From Nibribacter koreensis (GTDB lineage: Bacteria; Bacteroidota; Bacteroidia; Cytophagales; Hymenobacteraceae), in assembly GCF_039541795.1 (NCBI RefSeq), contig NZ_BAABGX010000002.1:1488001-1552000 (forward strand): DNA of 64,000 bases. Direction: 5' to 3'. This document shows positions 16,838 through 25,474 of this stretch, piece after piece (within the stretch, counting starts at the first letter, position 1; each line of letters opens with the position of its first letter). A program made the translations under genes and the position numbers. The notes beneath the pieces were generated by a model that was not told the DNA's origin, ran no database searches, and saw nothing but the letters and a program-made list of their open reading frames with translations.

Positions 16838-17704
16838 CTATTTTTTACCAGGCATGGGGTACAATAGCCTGAAGGCGTTAAACACTGCCTGGTGCGTGAT
16901 GGTGGCGTGGTCTTCTTGCGGCAGATAGTCAAAGAAGACGCTGAGTTGATCATCCTTGGCCAAACGCAGTTTCTCTACCAGTAAATTGGCGTCTACCTCC
17001 ATTACCCTAGGCAGGTCACTGGGAGTCAAGCCTTCCTTGCCTACGCCAATGTACACCTGAGTTTCTTGCTTGAAATCTGGTAGCGGCTTTTCTAGCAGAG
17101 AACCATTGTCCCACCAAATGCTGGGGCTGATAATAATGTACTTGTTAAACAGCGTAGGCTTTTTGAACAATACCTCGGTGACCAACAGGCCAGCCAATGA
17201 TTGCCCAATGATGGTTCTGGAGGAAGTGGTTTTGTACTGGCGGTCAATGTAGGGTTGTAGTTCGGTCTCTAGAAAGGACAGGAAATTGTCTGAACGACCA
17301 GCCGTCTTGTACCGGTTCTGGTCTGCCGCCACGGTGGTAGGATAGGTAAAGTCTCTTCTTCTATCTACGTTGGCAATGCCTACCACAATAGATTTGGGTA
17401 GTTGGTTAATCCAGGGAAACGTATTGAACTGCACCAAACCCACCACATGGATAAAGTCCTCATCCGCGCTTCCGTCCAGTAAGTAAATGACTGGGTACCT
17501 GGTGGTGTCTTTGGGGTTGTAGCCTTCGGGCAGGTAAATGTTGAGCGTCCGCTTTTCGCCTAACTGCTTGGATGGGATCTCCTCAATTACGCCAAGGACA
17601 AACGGCTTGCCTGGCGCTGGCTTGGTAGCTTTTTTTGACTGAGCAAAAGAGGGATTGCCCAGGCCAAGAAGTATAAGTGCAACAAACAACAATGTATTTT
17701 TCAT
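16838..17704 (-). CDS. Secreted putative esterase (esterase-D / enterochelin-esterase-like alpha/beta hydrolase)
   Basis: 288 residues from the ATG at 17704, which opens the signal peptide MKNTLLFVALILLGLGNPSFAQ; upstream in-frame codons look unrelated. Motifs: YLLDGSADEDF, the nucleophile elbow GQSLAG (Ser ~167), PSIWWDNG and the C-terminal His in QEDHATITH. This is the PF00756 family, which includes siderophore esterases and S-formylglutathione hydrolases. Periplasmic; no siderophore receptor is adjacent, so the substrate is open. Confidence 0.83.
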   Translation of the reverse strand: MKNTLLFVALILLGLGNPSFAQSKKATKPAPGKPFVLGVIEEIPSKQLGEKRTLNIYLPEGYNPKDTTRYPVIYLLDGSADEDFIHVVGLVQFNTFPWINQLPKSIVVGIANVDRRRDFTYPTTVAADQNRYKTAGRSDNFLSFLETELQPYIDRQYKTTSSRTIIGQSLAGLLVTEVLFKKPTLFNKYIIISPSIWWDNGSLLEKPLPDFKQETQVYIGVGKEGLTPSDLPRVMEVDANLLVEKLRLAKDDQLSVFFDYLPQEDHATITHQAVFNAFRLLYPMPGKK

Positions 17705-17877
17705 AGCAAGTTGACCGAGGATGAACTGAAGCATGCAAAAGCGAAGATAGGCAAGTTTGCAGATGCTGGAACGCATAGCAAGAGGTATGTTCTTGAAACA
17801 AGTAAGGCACGGGGCGGTTATTCCCTTGCTTTACCTGCTAAAAAAGACCGCACCCCTCACGCTAAATTTTAGTTTGA

Positions 17878-18123
17878 ATGTCTATTCTGCAATTAAAACC
17901 TACTATTCTGGTGGAGACCCCGTTAGGAACGGGGCAAGCCATTTTTATCATTGACTACGGCATGCATCAAAATACCTGCTGGGTGGTAGCCTTGCAAAAG
18001 GACGGCATCATCAAGCACTTTGACTGCAATGACGTCATTCTGTCCACCAATTACACCTATGGCATGAACCTGCGCAAGAACCACTTCCCTACCAGCCAAG
18101 CGCCAGAAGCGGAGAAATCATAA
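17878..18123 (+). CDS. Small conserved-looking protein, unknown
   Basis: 81 residues, no signal peptide. The segment ETPLGTGQAIFIIDYGMHQNTCWVVALQKDG looks like a small all-beta fold (SH3- or KOW-like spacing of Gly and aromatic residues). Similar short proteins exist in Hymenobacteraceae as far as I recall, but no function is known. It converges on the membrane-protein pseudogene with only 19 bp between. Confidence 0.55.
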   Translation: MSILQLKPTILVETPLGTGQAIFIIDYGMHQNTCWVVALQKDGIIKHFDCNDVILSTNYTYGMNLRKNHFPTSQAPEAEKS

Positions 18124-18142
18124 AGCAGCATGCGCCTGGCCA

Positions 18143-18802
18143 CTATTTTCCAATGAGCACCCCGTACTCTGCAGGAATGGTCACGCTTGTAAAACCATTG
18201 GTCAAGCCGTAGAAGATGACCAGCATAATTACCAAACCACCAGCCAGGATCAACCAAGACTGCCCGCCCGCCGGTACACCCAAAACAGAGCGACTCATCT
18301 TCTTCTGGTGAACGGCCGCCAGGTGCCCAAAGAATGCTAGAATGGCCAATCCGTAATACGGCCCGAAGAACAGGTTAAAAGGAAACGTAGCCAGTCCCGC
18401 CACCCCAAAATAGTAGTTGGTGTCCAGGTGTAGAAGAAACCTTCCAGTCAGTATCGCCCCAACGTGGATCAAAAGGAAAACCGCCAAATACAACCCTGAC
18501 CACAAGTGGAGTCTGTCAAAGCCAGATAGTGGCAGTTGCTTTCTGCTAACCGCAAATAGTTTTAGACCCGAGACCATCTGCACCAAGACCGCGCCCAGCA
18601 AAAGAGCCTCTACCAATGGATTTCTATACACCCGCCGCAACGTATCCATCATGTCTATGTGCGCCTGCGGTCCAAAAATGGCCCAGACATGATTGACCAA
18701 ATGCACCCCTACAAACGCCGTAAGCAATAACCCTGAGAAGTAATGCAGGCATCAGGAAGTGGTGCGTTGAGCGCGAGGCGGTTCTGTTTTAGCGGCTGGC
18801 AT
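18143..18802 (-). pseudogene. Cytochrome-b-like membrane protein gene with an in-frame TGA
   Basis: Reading from ATG 18802 gives MPAAKTEPPRAQRTTS, then TGA at 18752-18754, then CLHYFSGLLLTAFVGVHLVNH in the same frame through 18143. The post-stop part has about five TM helices with conserved-looking His (VGVHLVNH, LHLWSGLYLAVFLLIHV), like heme-b membrane anchors such as SdhC or cytochrome b561. One base change (TGG to TGA) would explain the stop. Alternatively translation starts at TTG 18727, losing part of TM1. The pre-stop sequence keeps a normal start and composition, so the lesion is recent or an error. Confidence 0.6.
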
Positions 18803-18850
18803 ATTTTTGGCAAAGCATCAATTCTTTATGTATCTCCTAAAATCAATTAG

Positions 18851-18888
18851 CGTTTTTAGCCTGTTTTGCTGAAAATAGCCCAAAAACA
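18851..18888. repeat. 38-bp palindromic repeat, copy 9
   Basis: CGTTTTTAGCCTGTTTTGC / GAAAATAGCCCAAAAACA, in the orientation with TTTTTAGCC on the left. It lies 4 bp past the GT2 gene stop. Confidence 0.82.
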
Positions 18889-18892
18889 ACAC

Positions 18893-19885
18893 CTACATAT
18901 GAGTGGCCGACACCCGGCTGCCACCGTTCACTGCGACCGCATTCTGGCTGAGATTAGAGCCTTGCACAATGTAGAGCGGACGGTTTAAGACGTTGCGGTT
19001 GATGCGGCTCACGTATTCGCCGATGACCCCCACCGAAAGGAGCTGCACGCCGCCAATGAACATGGAGCTGATGATGAGCGAGGTCCAGCCGGTGATGGTG
19101 CGGTGCAGGATGAAATGGCTGTAAACGGCATACAGAATAATCAGGAAGGACAGTGCCGAGATGGTGAAGCCCAGGCGCGTGACAAACTGTAGCGGCGCGT
19201 CTGAGAAACCCGTAATGCCGTCCATGGCGAAACGCAGCATTCTGCCCAGAGAATACCCAGACGTGCCATGCCTGCGGCTGTCCCGGTCAAAGAGGACGTG
19301 CGTCTGGCTAAAGCCCAGCCAGGCAATCTGGCCGCGCAGAAACTTGTTCTGCTCGGGCATCTGCTTCAAGTAGTCGATCACCTTCCGGTCAATGAGCCTG
19401 AAGTCGCCGGTGTCCAGCGGAATGTCTGTGGCCGTGGAGGCGCGCAGGACTCTGTAAAAGAGCTTGGCAGTGGTCTTCTTGAAGAAGCTGTCGCCGTTTC
19501 TGGTGGCGCGTTTGGCATAGACCACCTCGTGGCCTTTTTGGTACTTCTGGTAAAGGTCTGCGATGAGCTCGGGTGGGTCTTGCAGGTCACCGTCAATGAT
19601 CACGGCGCAGGCCCCGCGGCAAACATCCAAGCCCGCCGTCACGGCAATCTGGTGACCAAAATTCCGGCTAAAGTTGACGTAGAACACAGCGCTGTCTGTC
19701 TGGCTTAGGCGCAGAATTTCTAAAAGCGAGTTGTCCTTGCTGCCATCGTTCACAAAAACCAGTTCATACGGCAAACCCAGACCCAAGAGCGTGTCTGTCA
19801 GCCTGCGGTACAGCTCAGGAAGGTTTTTTTCTTCATTGTAAATGGGCACAATGACAGAGATAGCCACGTTACTGTTTCTTTCCAT
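18893..19885 (-). CDS. Family 2 glycosyltransferase (GtrB/ArnC/DPM1-like)
   Basis: 330 residues. A GT-A domain (VIVPIYNEEKNLPELYRRL, FVNDGSKDNS, IIDGDLQDPPEL with the DxD-type acidic pair) is followed by two C-terminal TM helices (~228-252 and 262-285), the layout of polyprenyl-phosphate hexose synthases. It probably charges undecaprenyl phosphate with a sugar for the partner GT39 enzyme. Its start overlaps the end of that upstream gene by 17 bp, indicating one operon. Confidence 0.9.
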   Translation of the reverse strand: MERNSNVAISVIVPIYNEEKNLPELYRRLTDTLLGLGLPYELVFVNDGSKDNSLLEILRLSQTDSAVFYVNFSRNFGHQIAVTAGLDVCRGACAVIIDGDLQDPPELIADLYQKYQKGHEVVYAKRATRNGDSFFKKTTAKLFYRVLRASTATDIPLDTGDFRLIDRKVIDYLKQMPEQNKFLRGQIAWLGFSQTHVLFDRDSRRHGTSGYSLGRMLRFAMDGITGFSDAPLQFVTRLGFTISALSFLIILYAVYSHFILHRTITGWTSLIISSMFIGGVQLLSVGVIGEYVSRINRNVLNRPLYIVQGSNLSQNAVAVNGGSRVSATHM

Positions 19886-21401
19886 GAATCCTGAATTTGG
19901 TGATGGTGCCTATCTCTTCTACCACCTCATGGTCATAATGCTCGCGCACGTACTGCTTGATGTGCTCCTGCGGCACAATGACCCGTTCGCCGGGCTTAAG
20001 GTTGGTCCAGTCCTGGAAATCCAACCGCGTGCCTTTGTCTCTGAGCGCGTACAAATAGAACAGGTTATGCGTGTTGAAGCCTTCATACAAAAGCGATTGG
20101 CCGGTAATGTCTTGTTTTCCTTTTAAAGCGTCTTTCAAGAAATAGCCGATGTCAAAAAAGACCTTGTCGCCGGGATGCTCTTCGGGGGTGTAAGTTCTTT
20201 CCAGGGTCTTGCGGTACGGGTTAATGGCCAGTACAAACAGAAAGACAAAGGGCCAGACGTTGTAGCGCATGTGTTGGTGCGCCCACGCTAAGCTGCGTAG
20301 CCAGTCAAACACGGTATAAACCAGCATGGCAATGAGCATGGCCAGAAACGGGTACAGCGGAATGTCATACCAGTGCAGTTTGGTCTTGGAAATGGAGATG
20401 ACCAGGAAAAAACAAACTATTACCACTGCGCAAAATACCGCCAGTCGGTTCATGCGATCCTTCTTAAGGAGCAAGCCCACGGCAAAGCCACACGGCACCA
20501 AGAGGTACCAGGCCGTTAGCTTCAGTTCTGAGAAACCGTAGTAATAGAACCAGAAGTCGCCGGGGTGGTTCTCATTGACCTGCAGGTAGCGTCCGCCCAG
20601 TTCATTGTCCCAGACCGCTTGCAAGTAACCCGGGCTGGATGCCTCCCTCAATAGATAATATCCAGCAATGGCAGCTAAGCAACCCGCCAGCCCAATATAG
20701 AAATGCTTGTTTTTGAGTAAGGGCAGTACCTGTCCTCTCATGATGGCATACAAACCCAGGGCAGGCACAAACAAAAGCCCGGCAATGCTCTTGGTCAAGA
20801 CCGCCAGGGCCGTGGCGGCAAACACCCAGTAGAGGTACCTGATGCGCTTGGTCTCAAAGTAAGCAAAAAAGGCCAGCGCGCTTAGGGTGGTGAACAAGGT
20901 CAGCAGCGCGTCATAGTCGCCGGTGCGGGTGCCGTGCTCGGTCACGTAGCCTTCGGCGGTGATTAACACCAGAATAGCAATGAACCCGAACCAGAAGCTT
21001 TTAAGGTAGCGGAGCGAGAGGAAGAGCAGCAGGGCGCAGGTGAGTAAGCCCGCCACGGCAGAGGGCAGCCTGACCGCCCATTCGTTCACGCCCATCACCT
21101 TCATCAGCCCGGCCTGCAGCCAGATCAAGAGTGGCGGCTTGGTGTTCCAGATGTCTGGGCTGTACTCAAACGTAGTCACCAGCACATGACCGGTGTCATA
21201 CATCTCAAAGGCGTTATTGGCCAGCCTGGACTCGTCCCAGAGCCTAATGGGCAGCGTACCCAGATACCCAAACAACGGTACCACCATCAGCACAGCCAGC
21301 ACCAAGTATTTGAAGTACTTACCTGCCCACGCGTATTTTTCATGAAGGACAGGAGAAATTTCTGCCGTGTCTGGTTCCAAAAGGCTGCTGGTCTGTTTCA
21401 A
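19869..21401 (-). CDS. GT39/ArnT-like membrane glycosyltransferase
   Basis: 510 residues with 11-13 TM helices. The first periplasmic loop carries the metal/catalytic acidic motif after LPIRLWDESRLANNAFEMYDTG (WDE, first-loop Asp/Glu typical of ArnT/PMT). Such enzymes transfer a sugar from a polyprenyl-phosphate donor to lipid A, glycans or proteins on the outer face of the inner membrane. The downstream overlapping GT2 gene supplies a plausible donor-forming partner. The acceptor is unknown. Confidence 0.88.
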   Translation of the reverse strand: MKQTSSLLEPDTAEISPVLHEKYAWAGKYFKYLVLAVLMVVPLFGYLGTLPIRLWDESRLANNAFEMYDTGHVLVTTFEYSPDIWNTKPPLLIWLQAGLMKVMGVNEWAVRLPSAVAGLLTCALLLFLSLRYLKSFWFGFIAILVLITAEGYVTEHGTRTGDYDALLTLFTTLSALAFFAYFETKRIRYLYWVFAATALAVLTKSIAGLLFVPALGLYAIMRGQVLPLLKNKHFYIGLAGCLAAIAGYYLLREASSPGYLQAVWDNELGGRYLQVNENHPGDFWFYYYGFSELKLTAWYLLVPCGFAVGLLLKKDRMNRLAVFCAVVIVCFFLVISISKTKLHWYDIPLYPFLAMLIAMLVYTVFDWLRSLAWAHQHMRYNVWPFVFLFVLAINPYRKTLERTYTPEEHPGDKVFFDIGYFLKDALKGKQDITGQSLLYEGFNTHNLFYLYALRDKGTRLDFQDWTNLKPGERVIVPQEHIKQYVREHYDHEVVEEIGTITKFRIHGKKQ

Positions 21402-21461
21402 GAGGAAGAGGAGCTGGTTCTACCTGCTAATATATTGGTTTTAGCGGTATGGAGCAGATCT

Positions 21462-21499
21462 CGTTTTTAGCCTGTTTTCTGGAAAAGAGGCCGAAAACG
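21462..21499. repeat. 38-bp palindromic repeat, copy 10
   Basis: CGTTTTTAGCCTGTTTTC / GAAAAGAGGCCGAAAACG, upstream of the GT39 gene and past the next gene's 3' end. Confidence 0.85.
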
Positions 21500-21585
21500 A
21501 GGTCAGGAAGTATAGGCGTGGTGTGACTAATGCTTTAAAAACAATACGAGAAAGCTGGGGACGGTGGTGTTCATAGAGCATTTGC

Positions 21586-22101
21586 TTACTGTTCATTTTT
21601 GCATACCAAAGAGTAATAGTCTTTCACGTCTGAGTGAGGCTTTTTATACCCAAAGGATATAAAGAAGTCCATTAGCTTCTTGAAATCAAAGTAATTGAAT
21701 TGGAGCAGCTCATAGCTCTTCCCTTCCTTGGTGAATATGATGATGGTATTCCAAGTGATTCTGCCTAAACTTTTGCTGGAGGGGTAGATACTAGAAATAT
21801 CTTTTTTGGTCAGGGCATATTTTCTCAGCAGTGCCAGATTCCTGATCATGATTTGCTCTTCAGAAATTTTAATCCATAGGCTTTCTGTAAGCAGACCCTT
21901 TACCATTTGATAAGCTCCTAGAGAGAAAAACCAAATCATAAAGAGCGTGTAAAAAATAAACGCGGCATCTTCTGCAAGGCTTGTCCATTCCTTTTCTATA
22001 ATCAAGGAAACCATAAGTATCACCACTCCACCTGAAAAAACAAGGAAGGCCATCCTTAGAATTGGAACTATAAAATTGAATTTGAAAATGTATTCCTTCA
22101 T
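21586..22101 (-). CDS. Membrane protein with PH-like domain, unknown
   Basis: 171 residues, AT-rich. Two TM helices (about 12-32 and 45-66) are followed by a soluble beta-rich domain (LWIKISEEQIMIRNLALLRKYALTKKDISSIYPSS) with the register of bacterial PH (bPH2/YcxB-like) domains. No start codon ambiguity. It begins an AT-rich three-gene pocket (21.6-23.5 kb) unlike its neighbours. Confidence 0.6.
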   Translation of the reverse strand: MKEYIFKFNFIVPILRMAFLVFSGGVVILMVSLIIEKEWTSLAEDAAFIFYTLFMIWFFSLGAYQMVKGLLTESLWIKISEEQIMIRNLALLRKYALTKKDISSIYPSSKSLGRITWNTIIIFTKEGKSYELLQFNYFDFKKLMDFFISFGYKKPHSDVKDYYSLVCKNEQ

Positions 22102-22177
22102 GAATGCGTATTTGCCAGCATATTTATCATAGCAGTGGCAGAACTGCCGTAAAGATGCGGGTAGGCATTGAGTTTCT

Positions 22178-23002
22178 TTACCTGAAATCAGATAACATGA
22201 CTTGTGATGTAGGCTTTCCGTTCTTCTCTTCGTATTCTTTCTGATTGTCTAGGTAACTTGGAATGAAATCCCAGCGGGCGGCACTCATTAAATGTTTCTC
22301 TTGTTCAAACGGCTTAGAAACAGGTAAATGCCCAATAACCTCAAATGGTACTGAGCTTTTTCTGAAGTGTTGAGGGTAGCAATATTGCAGAACCGTTCTA
22401 TCATACTCCCTTAGCGATTTATTTCTCTGTACTAGAACTTCTGTCGTGATGAAGTCTTCTAGTTCTGGCTTGTCTTGCTTGTTGATGGTTGTTACTGCGA
22501 GCACATTTAAACCAAGCTCGGTATCACGTTCATCATATAAAACAAAGGCGCCACCGTAGTTTCCATTTTGTAACGGAAACACTAGGCAGTCTCCTGTTTT
22601 AAAGATGGCGCTCCGTACTACTTTCTTTTTAGGTTTTCTGGGTTTTGGATTGGCTGCCTGAAGTTTTACTAAAAATGCTTCTAATACTTTTTCACGTTTT
22701 TTAATGTCACTACTGGCAGCTTCAAGTTCTTCCCAAAGGTGGATGTCTTTTTTGGTAACTATTATTTGGGTGACTGTATCCAGTACATCTTTCTGTAAAC
22801 GGCCGCAGTCCCATTGGGCTTTTGCTAAGGCAAACCAGAAATTGTTAGAGTCCTCATAGCTTTCTCTTTCTTCCTGAAAATGAGAATGGACTTGAGAAGT
22901 CACGTTATCTATTGACAGGCCCTTATTATACAGATCAAAAAAAGTGTAGAATACGTCTGCGTACGTGTCATTTGACGATATCGCTGTTCCCCAATTTCCC
23001 AT
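22178..23002 (-). CDS. DUF4259 protein with Imm26-like C-terminal domain
   Basis: 274 residues. The N-terminal MGNWGTAISSNDTYADVFYTFFDLYNKG and NNFWFALAKAQWDCG follow the DUF4259 pattern; a Lys-rich linker (PKPRKPKKKVV) leads to FKTGDCLVFPLQNGNYGGAFVLYDE, the opening strand pair of the Imm26-type domain. Imm26 proteins are found beside polymorphic toxins. No toxin gene is in the window, so this may be an orphan immunity protein (inference). Low GC compared with flanks suggests separate acquisition. Confidence 0.75.
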   Translation of the reverse strand: MGNWGTAISSNDTYADVFYTFFDLYNKGLSIDNVTSQVHSHFQEERESYEDSNNFWFALAKAQWDCGRLQKDVLDTVTQIIVTKKDIHLWEELEAASSDIKKREKVLEAFLVKLQAANPKPRKPKKKVVRSAIFKTGDCLVFPLQNGNYGGAFVLYDERDTELGLNVLAVTTINKQDKPELEDFITTEVLVQRNKSLREYDRTVLQYCYPQHFRKSSVPFEVIGHLPVSKPFEQEKHLMSAARWDFIPSYLDNQKEYEEKNGKPTSQVMLSDFR

Positions 23003-23092
23003 GATTTTATTTTACTTATAACGGACTTGTGCATGAGGCTTGCAAGGCCATTGGCCAATGGAGACTATGCTAAGAGTTTTACTCAATTTATT

Positions 23093-23518
23093 TCACCAAC
23101 TGTTCACATCACTTAAAATGTAATCCTTCAGATTTATTACTGCTGTGTTTTTAGATATACTGTCCCTAGGTAACTCTAGATCAACCTTTATTCTAGAATC
23201 ACTCAGGGTGTTTAATTGATACATAACTTTCTTGTGTTCAGGTGCAACGCTTGCAACTATGACTTTATAACCCTCTTTAAAAGTGACCTCATATAAGCCA
23301 TTCGGGTCAGTCATTAAGTCTTGGCTTTCATAATCTAACTTTTCCCATCCTGCATCATACCAACAAAGTACGGTTACCTTGGCATTTTCTATTGGTTGTC
23401 CACTCAGGTTATCGGTTATACTGCCGCTAACAGTTATGTCTTTTTGGTTTTTCTCAATGCAGCCAATTAGTATGAATGACGTTAGGCTAAACAAGACAGA
23501 CTTGAAAAATATATTCAT
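23093..23518 (-). CDS. Lipoprotein with carboxypeptidase-regulatory-like (CnaB-type) domain
   Basis: 141 residues from ATG 23518, which starts the lipoprotein signal MNIFFKSVLFSLTSFILIGC. The rest is one beta-sandwich: ISGSITDNLSGQPIENAKVTVL-like opening (here VSGSITDNLSGQPIENAKVT) and DPNGLYEVTFKEGY, the CarboxypepD_reg pattern. Envelope-anchored; function unknown. Part of the AT-rich pocket. Confidence 0.72.
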   Translation of the reverse strand: MNIFFKSVLFSLTSFILIGCIEKNQKDITVSGSITDNLSGQPIENAKVTVLCWYDAGWEKLDYESQDLMTDPNGLYEVTFKEGYKVIVASVAPEHKKVMYQLNTLSDSRIKVDLELPRDSISKNTAVINLKDYILSDVNSW

Positions 23519-23582
23519 ACTACATAGTAAGCACGCCACCGCGTGCCAGTAAACATACGCTTATCTTCCTTACAGCTACAAC

Positions 23583-23620
23583 CGTTTTCAGCCTCTTTTC
23601 CAGAAAACAGCTTAAAAACG
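23583..23620. repeat. 38-bp palindromic repeat, copy 11
   Basis: CGTTTTCAGCCTCTTTTCC / AGAAAACAGCTTAAAAACG, between divergent genes. Confidence 0.8.
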
Positions 23621-23647
23621 GCCTAACCGCAAATGTCTGGATTGTTG

Positions 23648-23655
23648 TACCTTTG
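23648..23655 (+). promoter_or_regulatory. -7 promoter box
   Basis: TACCTTTG matches TAnnTTTG exactly, 24 bp upstream of the start at 23679. The -33 element is weak. Confidence 0.5.
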
Positions 23656-23678
23656 GGGCAGACCCGTGAGGCACCTTT

Positions 23679-24194
23679 ATGAGCGAGCAAAACTTCCCTG
23701 AATGGCAGCAACTGCTGGAACTTCCCTTGACCAAAACCACCCGGCTGGGGCATGTGCAATACTTCCATTTTGGGAGGGCGCACGTGACCAATAGCAGCGG
23801 TCTCATTCTGGACGTGGGCGCCTGGACCCTGGAGGTGAGCTGCTTCTGGCAGGTAGAGGAAGGCGGTAAAATCACCATTGACCACCAAGAGGCCCAGATT
23901 CCCAGAGACACGCAGGCCTTGTCAGATCCCAACTTTGACCCCATGGTACCCGGTGCCAACCTGCGCGACCGCAAGTTACAGGACTTGGTGCGCCGGCCGG
24001 CAGAGGAGTTAAAAGTGTGGCAGGTGCAGGCCTCGGCAGAAGGCGAAGTGCGCATTGCCCTAAGCCGCGGGGTGGTCTTGCACATACAACCAGCGCAGGG
24101 CGTCTTGGGCGAAGAGCTGTTCTGGCGCCTTTTCTCCAACGTCAACCCCGGGCAGAGCGTGGGCGTGGGACCGGCGGGCATCATCAGAACGTAG
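23679..24194 (+). CDS. Hypothetical cytosolic protein
   Basis: 171 residues without signal or TM segment. The sequence alternates short strands and turns (FPEWQQLLELPLTKTTRLGHVQYFHFGRAHV, LDVGAWTLEVSCFWQVEEGGKITI) and ends GVGPAGIIRT. The long opposite-strand frames over it are shadows: only this strand has a promoter box and a normal start. I recognise no family. Confidence 0.65.
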   Translation: MSEQNFPEWQQLLELPLTKTTRLGHVQYFHFGRAHVTNSSGLILDVGAWTLEVSCFWQVEEGGKITIDHQEAQIPRDTQALSDPNFDPMVPGANLRDRKLQDLVRRPAEELKVWQVQASAEGEVRIALSRGVVLHIQPAQGVLGEELFWRLFSNVNPGQSVGVGPAGIIRT

Positions 24195-24223
24195 GTCTGC
24201 TCCTATAAACTAAGAAGATGGAT

Positions 24224-24261
24224 CGTTTTTGGGCTGTTTTTGAGAAAATAGGCTAAAAACG
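24224..24261. repeat. 38-bp palindromic repeat, copy 12
   Basis: CGTTTTTGGGCTGTTTTT / GAAAATAGGCTAAAAACG. Confidence 0.87.
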
Positions 24262-24338
24262 ATAGGCACATCCGGTTTTGTTCTTGGCAACTAGTATATT
24301 GCTGTTATTCTATATACTTCTGGCAAGTTTCCTTTCCC

Positions 24339-25379
24339 ATGGCCAAGCATCGGCGCAAGTACCCTGTCTGTACCAATTGCAATTACACCTTCTCTGAGGG
24401 CGAACCAGATAACTTCTGCCCCAAGTGCGGACAGGAGAACCATGACCTTAACGTGCCCTTTAAGCACGTGGCGCTAGAGGTGCTGGAAGGCACCATCCAC
24501 TACGACACCAAGTTCTGGACTACCATCAAGTACCTACTGTTCTACCCAGGCAAGCTCACCAATGAGTTTCATAAGGGCAGGCGCATGGACTACGTGCCGC
24601 CCATTAGGCTGTATGTGTTCATCAACTTCGTGTTTTTCTTTCTGCTGTCCATGCGCGTGGGCCACATGTCTAATGAGCACGACAACCGTAGCATTGCCCA
24701 GCAGGAACAGAATATTGACTACAGCTTTCTAGAGAACTCCATGATGAGTCCCGCTGACAAGGAGAAAATGCGGGCAGAGATTAAAGCGGCCATCTTGGAA
24801 GACTCGCTAAAGAAAGTTACCAATAAAGCAGGCAAGAAAGACGGGAGCGTTTCGCTGGATGTGGGGGATATGGGAAGCGTTTCTGAGTTTGCACCGCAGG
24901 CTACCATAGACTCTCTGGTGCGCGAAGCCGGGTTTACGCCCAACTGGTACACGCGGTCTGCCATGCGCAAAGGAGTGCATTTGGTAAAACTGCCGCATGA
25001 CCAACTCATTACCAAAATGCTCAAGTACTGGTCTGTGCTCATGTTTGTGCTCATGCCCATCTTCGCGCTCTTGACCAAGTTGGTATTCTACAAGGCCCGC
25101 CGGTATTACATGGAGCACCTCATGTTCAGTATACACCTGCACTGCTTTGTGTTTCTGCTGTTCATCATTTACATGCTGTTGGAGTACCTGCACACACCGG
25201 CCTATATCTTGGCGTGGTTTAACCTGCTGGTGGGCGTGTACCTGTTTCTGGGCCTTAAGCGCGTGTTTCATAGAACGTACCTGCGCACGCTCTTCAATAT
25301 GTTTGTACTGGTGTTCTTGTACTGCATTGTGGGTCTCTTCACGGGCTTGGTGGGCTTGGGAATCAGTGCTGCATTCTAA
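24339..25379 (+). CDS. DUF3667 membrane protein with zinc ribbon
   Basis: 346 residues. The N-terminus has CTNCNYTF ... FCPKCGQENH, a four-Cys zinc ribbon, followed by the DUF3667 signature (HVALEVLEGTIHYDTKFWTTIKYLLFYPGKLTNEFHKGRRMDYVPPIRLYVF cut across several segments). One TM helix near 95-110, a charged middle loop, then four C-terminal TM helices. The family is common in Bacteroidota and uncharacterised. Confidence 0.87.
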   Translation: MAKHRRKYPVCTNCNYTFSEGEPDNFCPKCGQENHDLNVPFKHVALEVLEGTIHYDTKFWTTIKYLLFYPGKLTNEFHKGRRMDYVPPIRLYVFINFVFFFLLSMRVGHMSNEHDNRSIAQQEQNIDYSFLENSMMSPADKEKMRAEIKAAILEDSLKKVTNKAGKKDGSVSLDVGDMGSVSEFAPQATIDSLVREAGFTPNWYTRSAMRKGVHLVKLPHDQLITKMLKYWSVLMFVLMPIFALLTKLVFYKARRYYMEHLMFSIHLHCFVFLLFIIYMLLEYLHTPAYILAWFNLLVGVYLFLGLKRVFHRTYLRTLFNMFVLVFLYCIVGLFTGLVGLGISAAF

Positions 25380-25474
25380 GTAGAGAAATTTTGGGGTGGT
25401 CGTGCAACCTTCGGGCAGAAACGGCATCTATTAAGGAAATGGTCCACACTATGTTCGCTTTTAAAAATACCACC

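Noticed and set aside
23612..24184. Minus-strand ORFs opposite 23679-24194
   Set aside because: Ser/Arg/Pro-rich antisense composition; the plus-strand frame has a promoter box and start.
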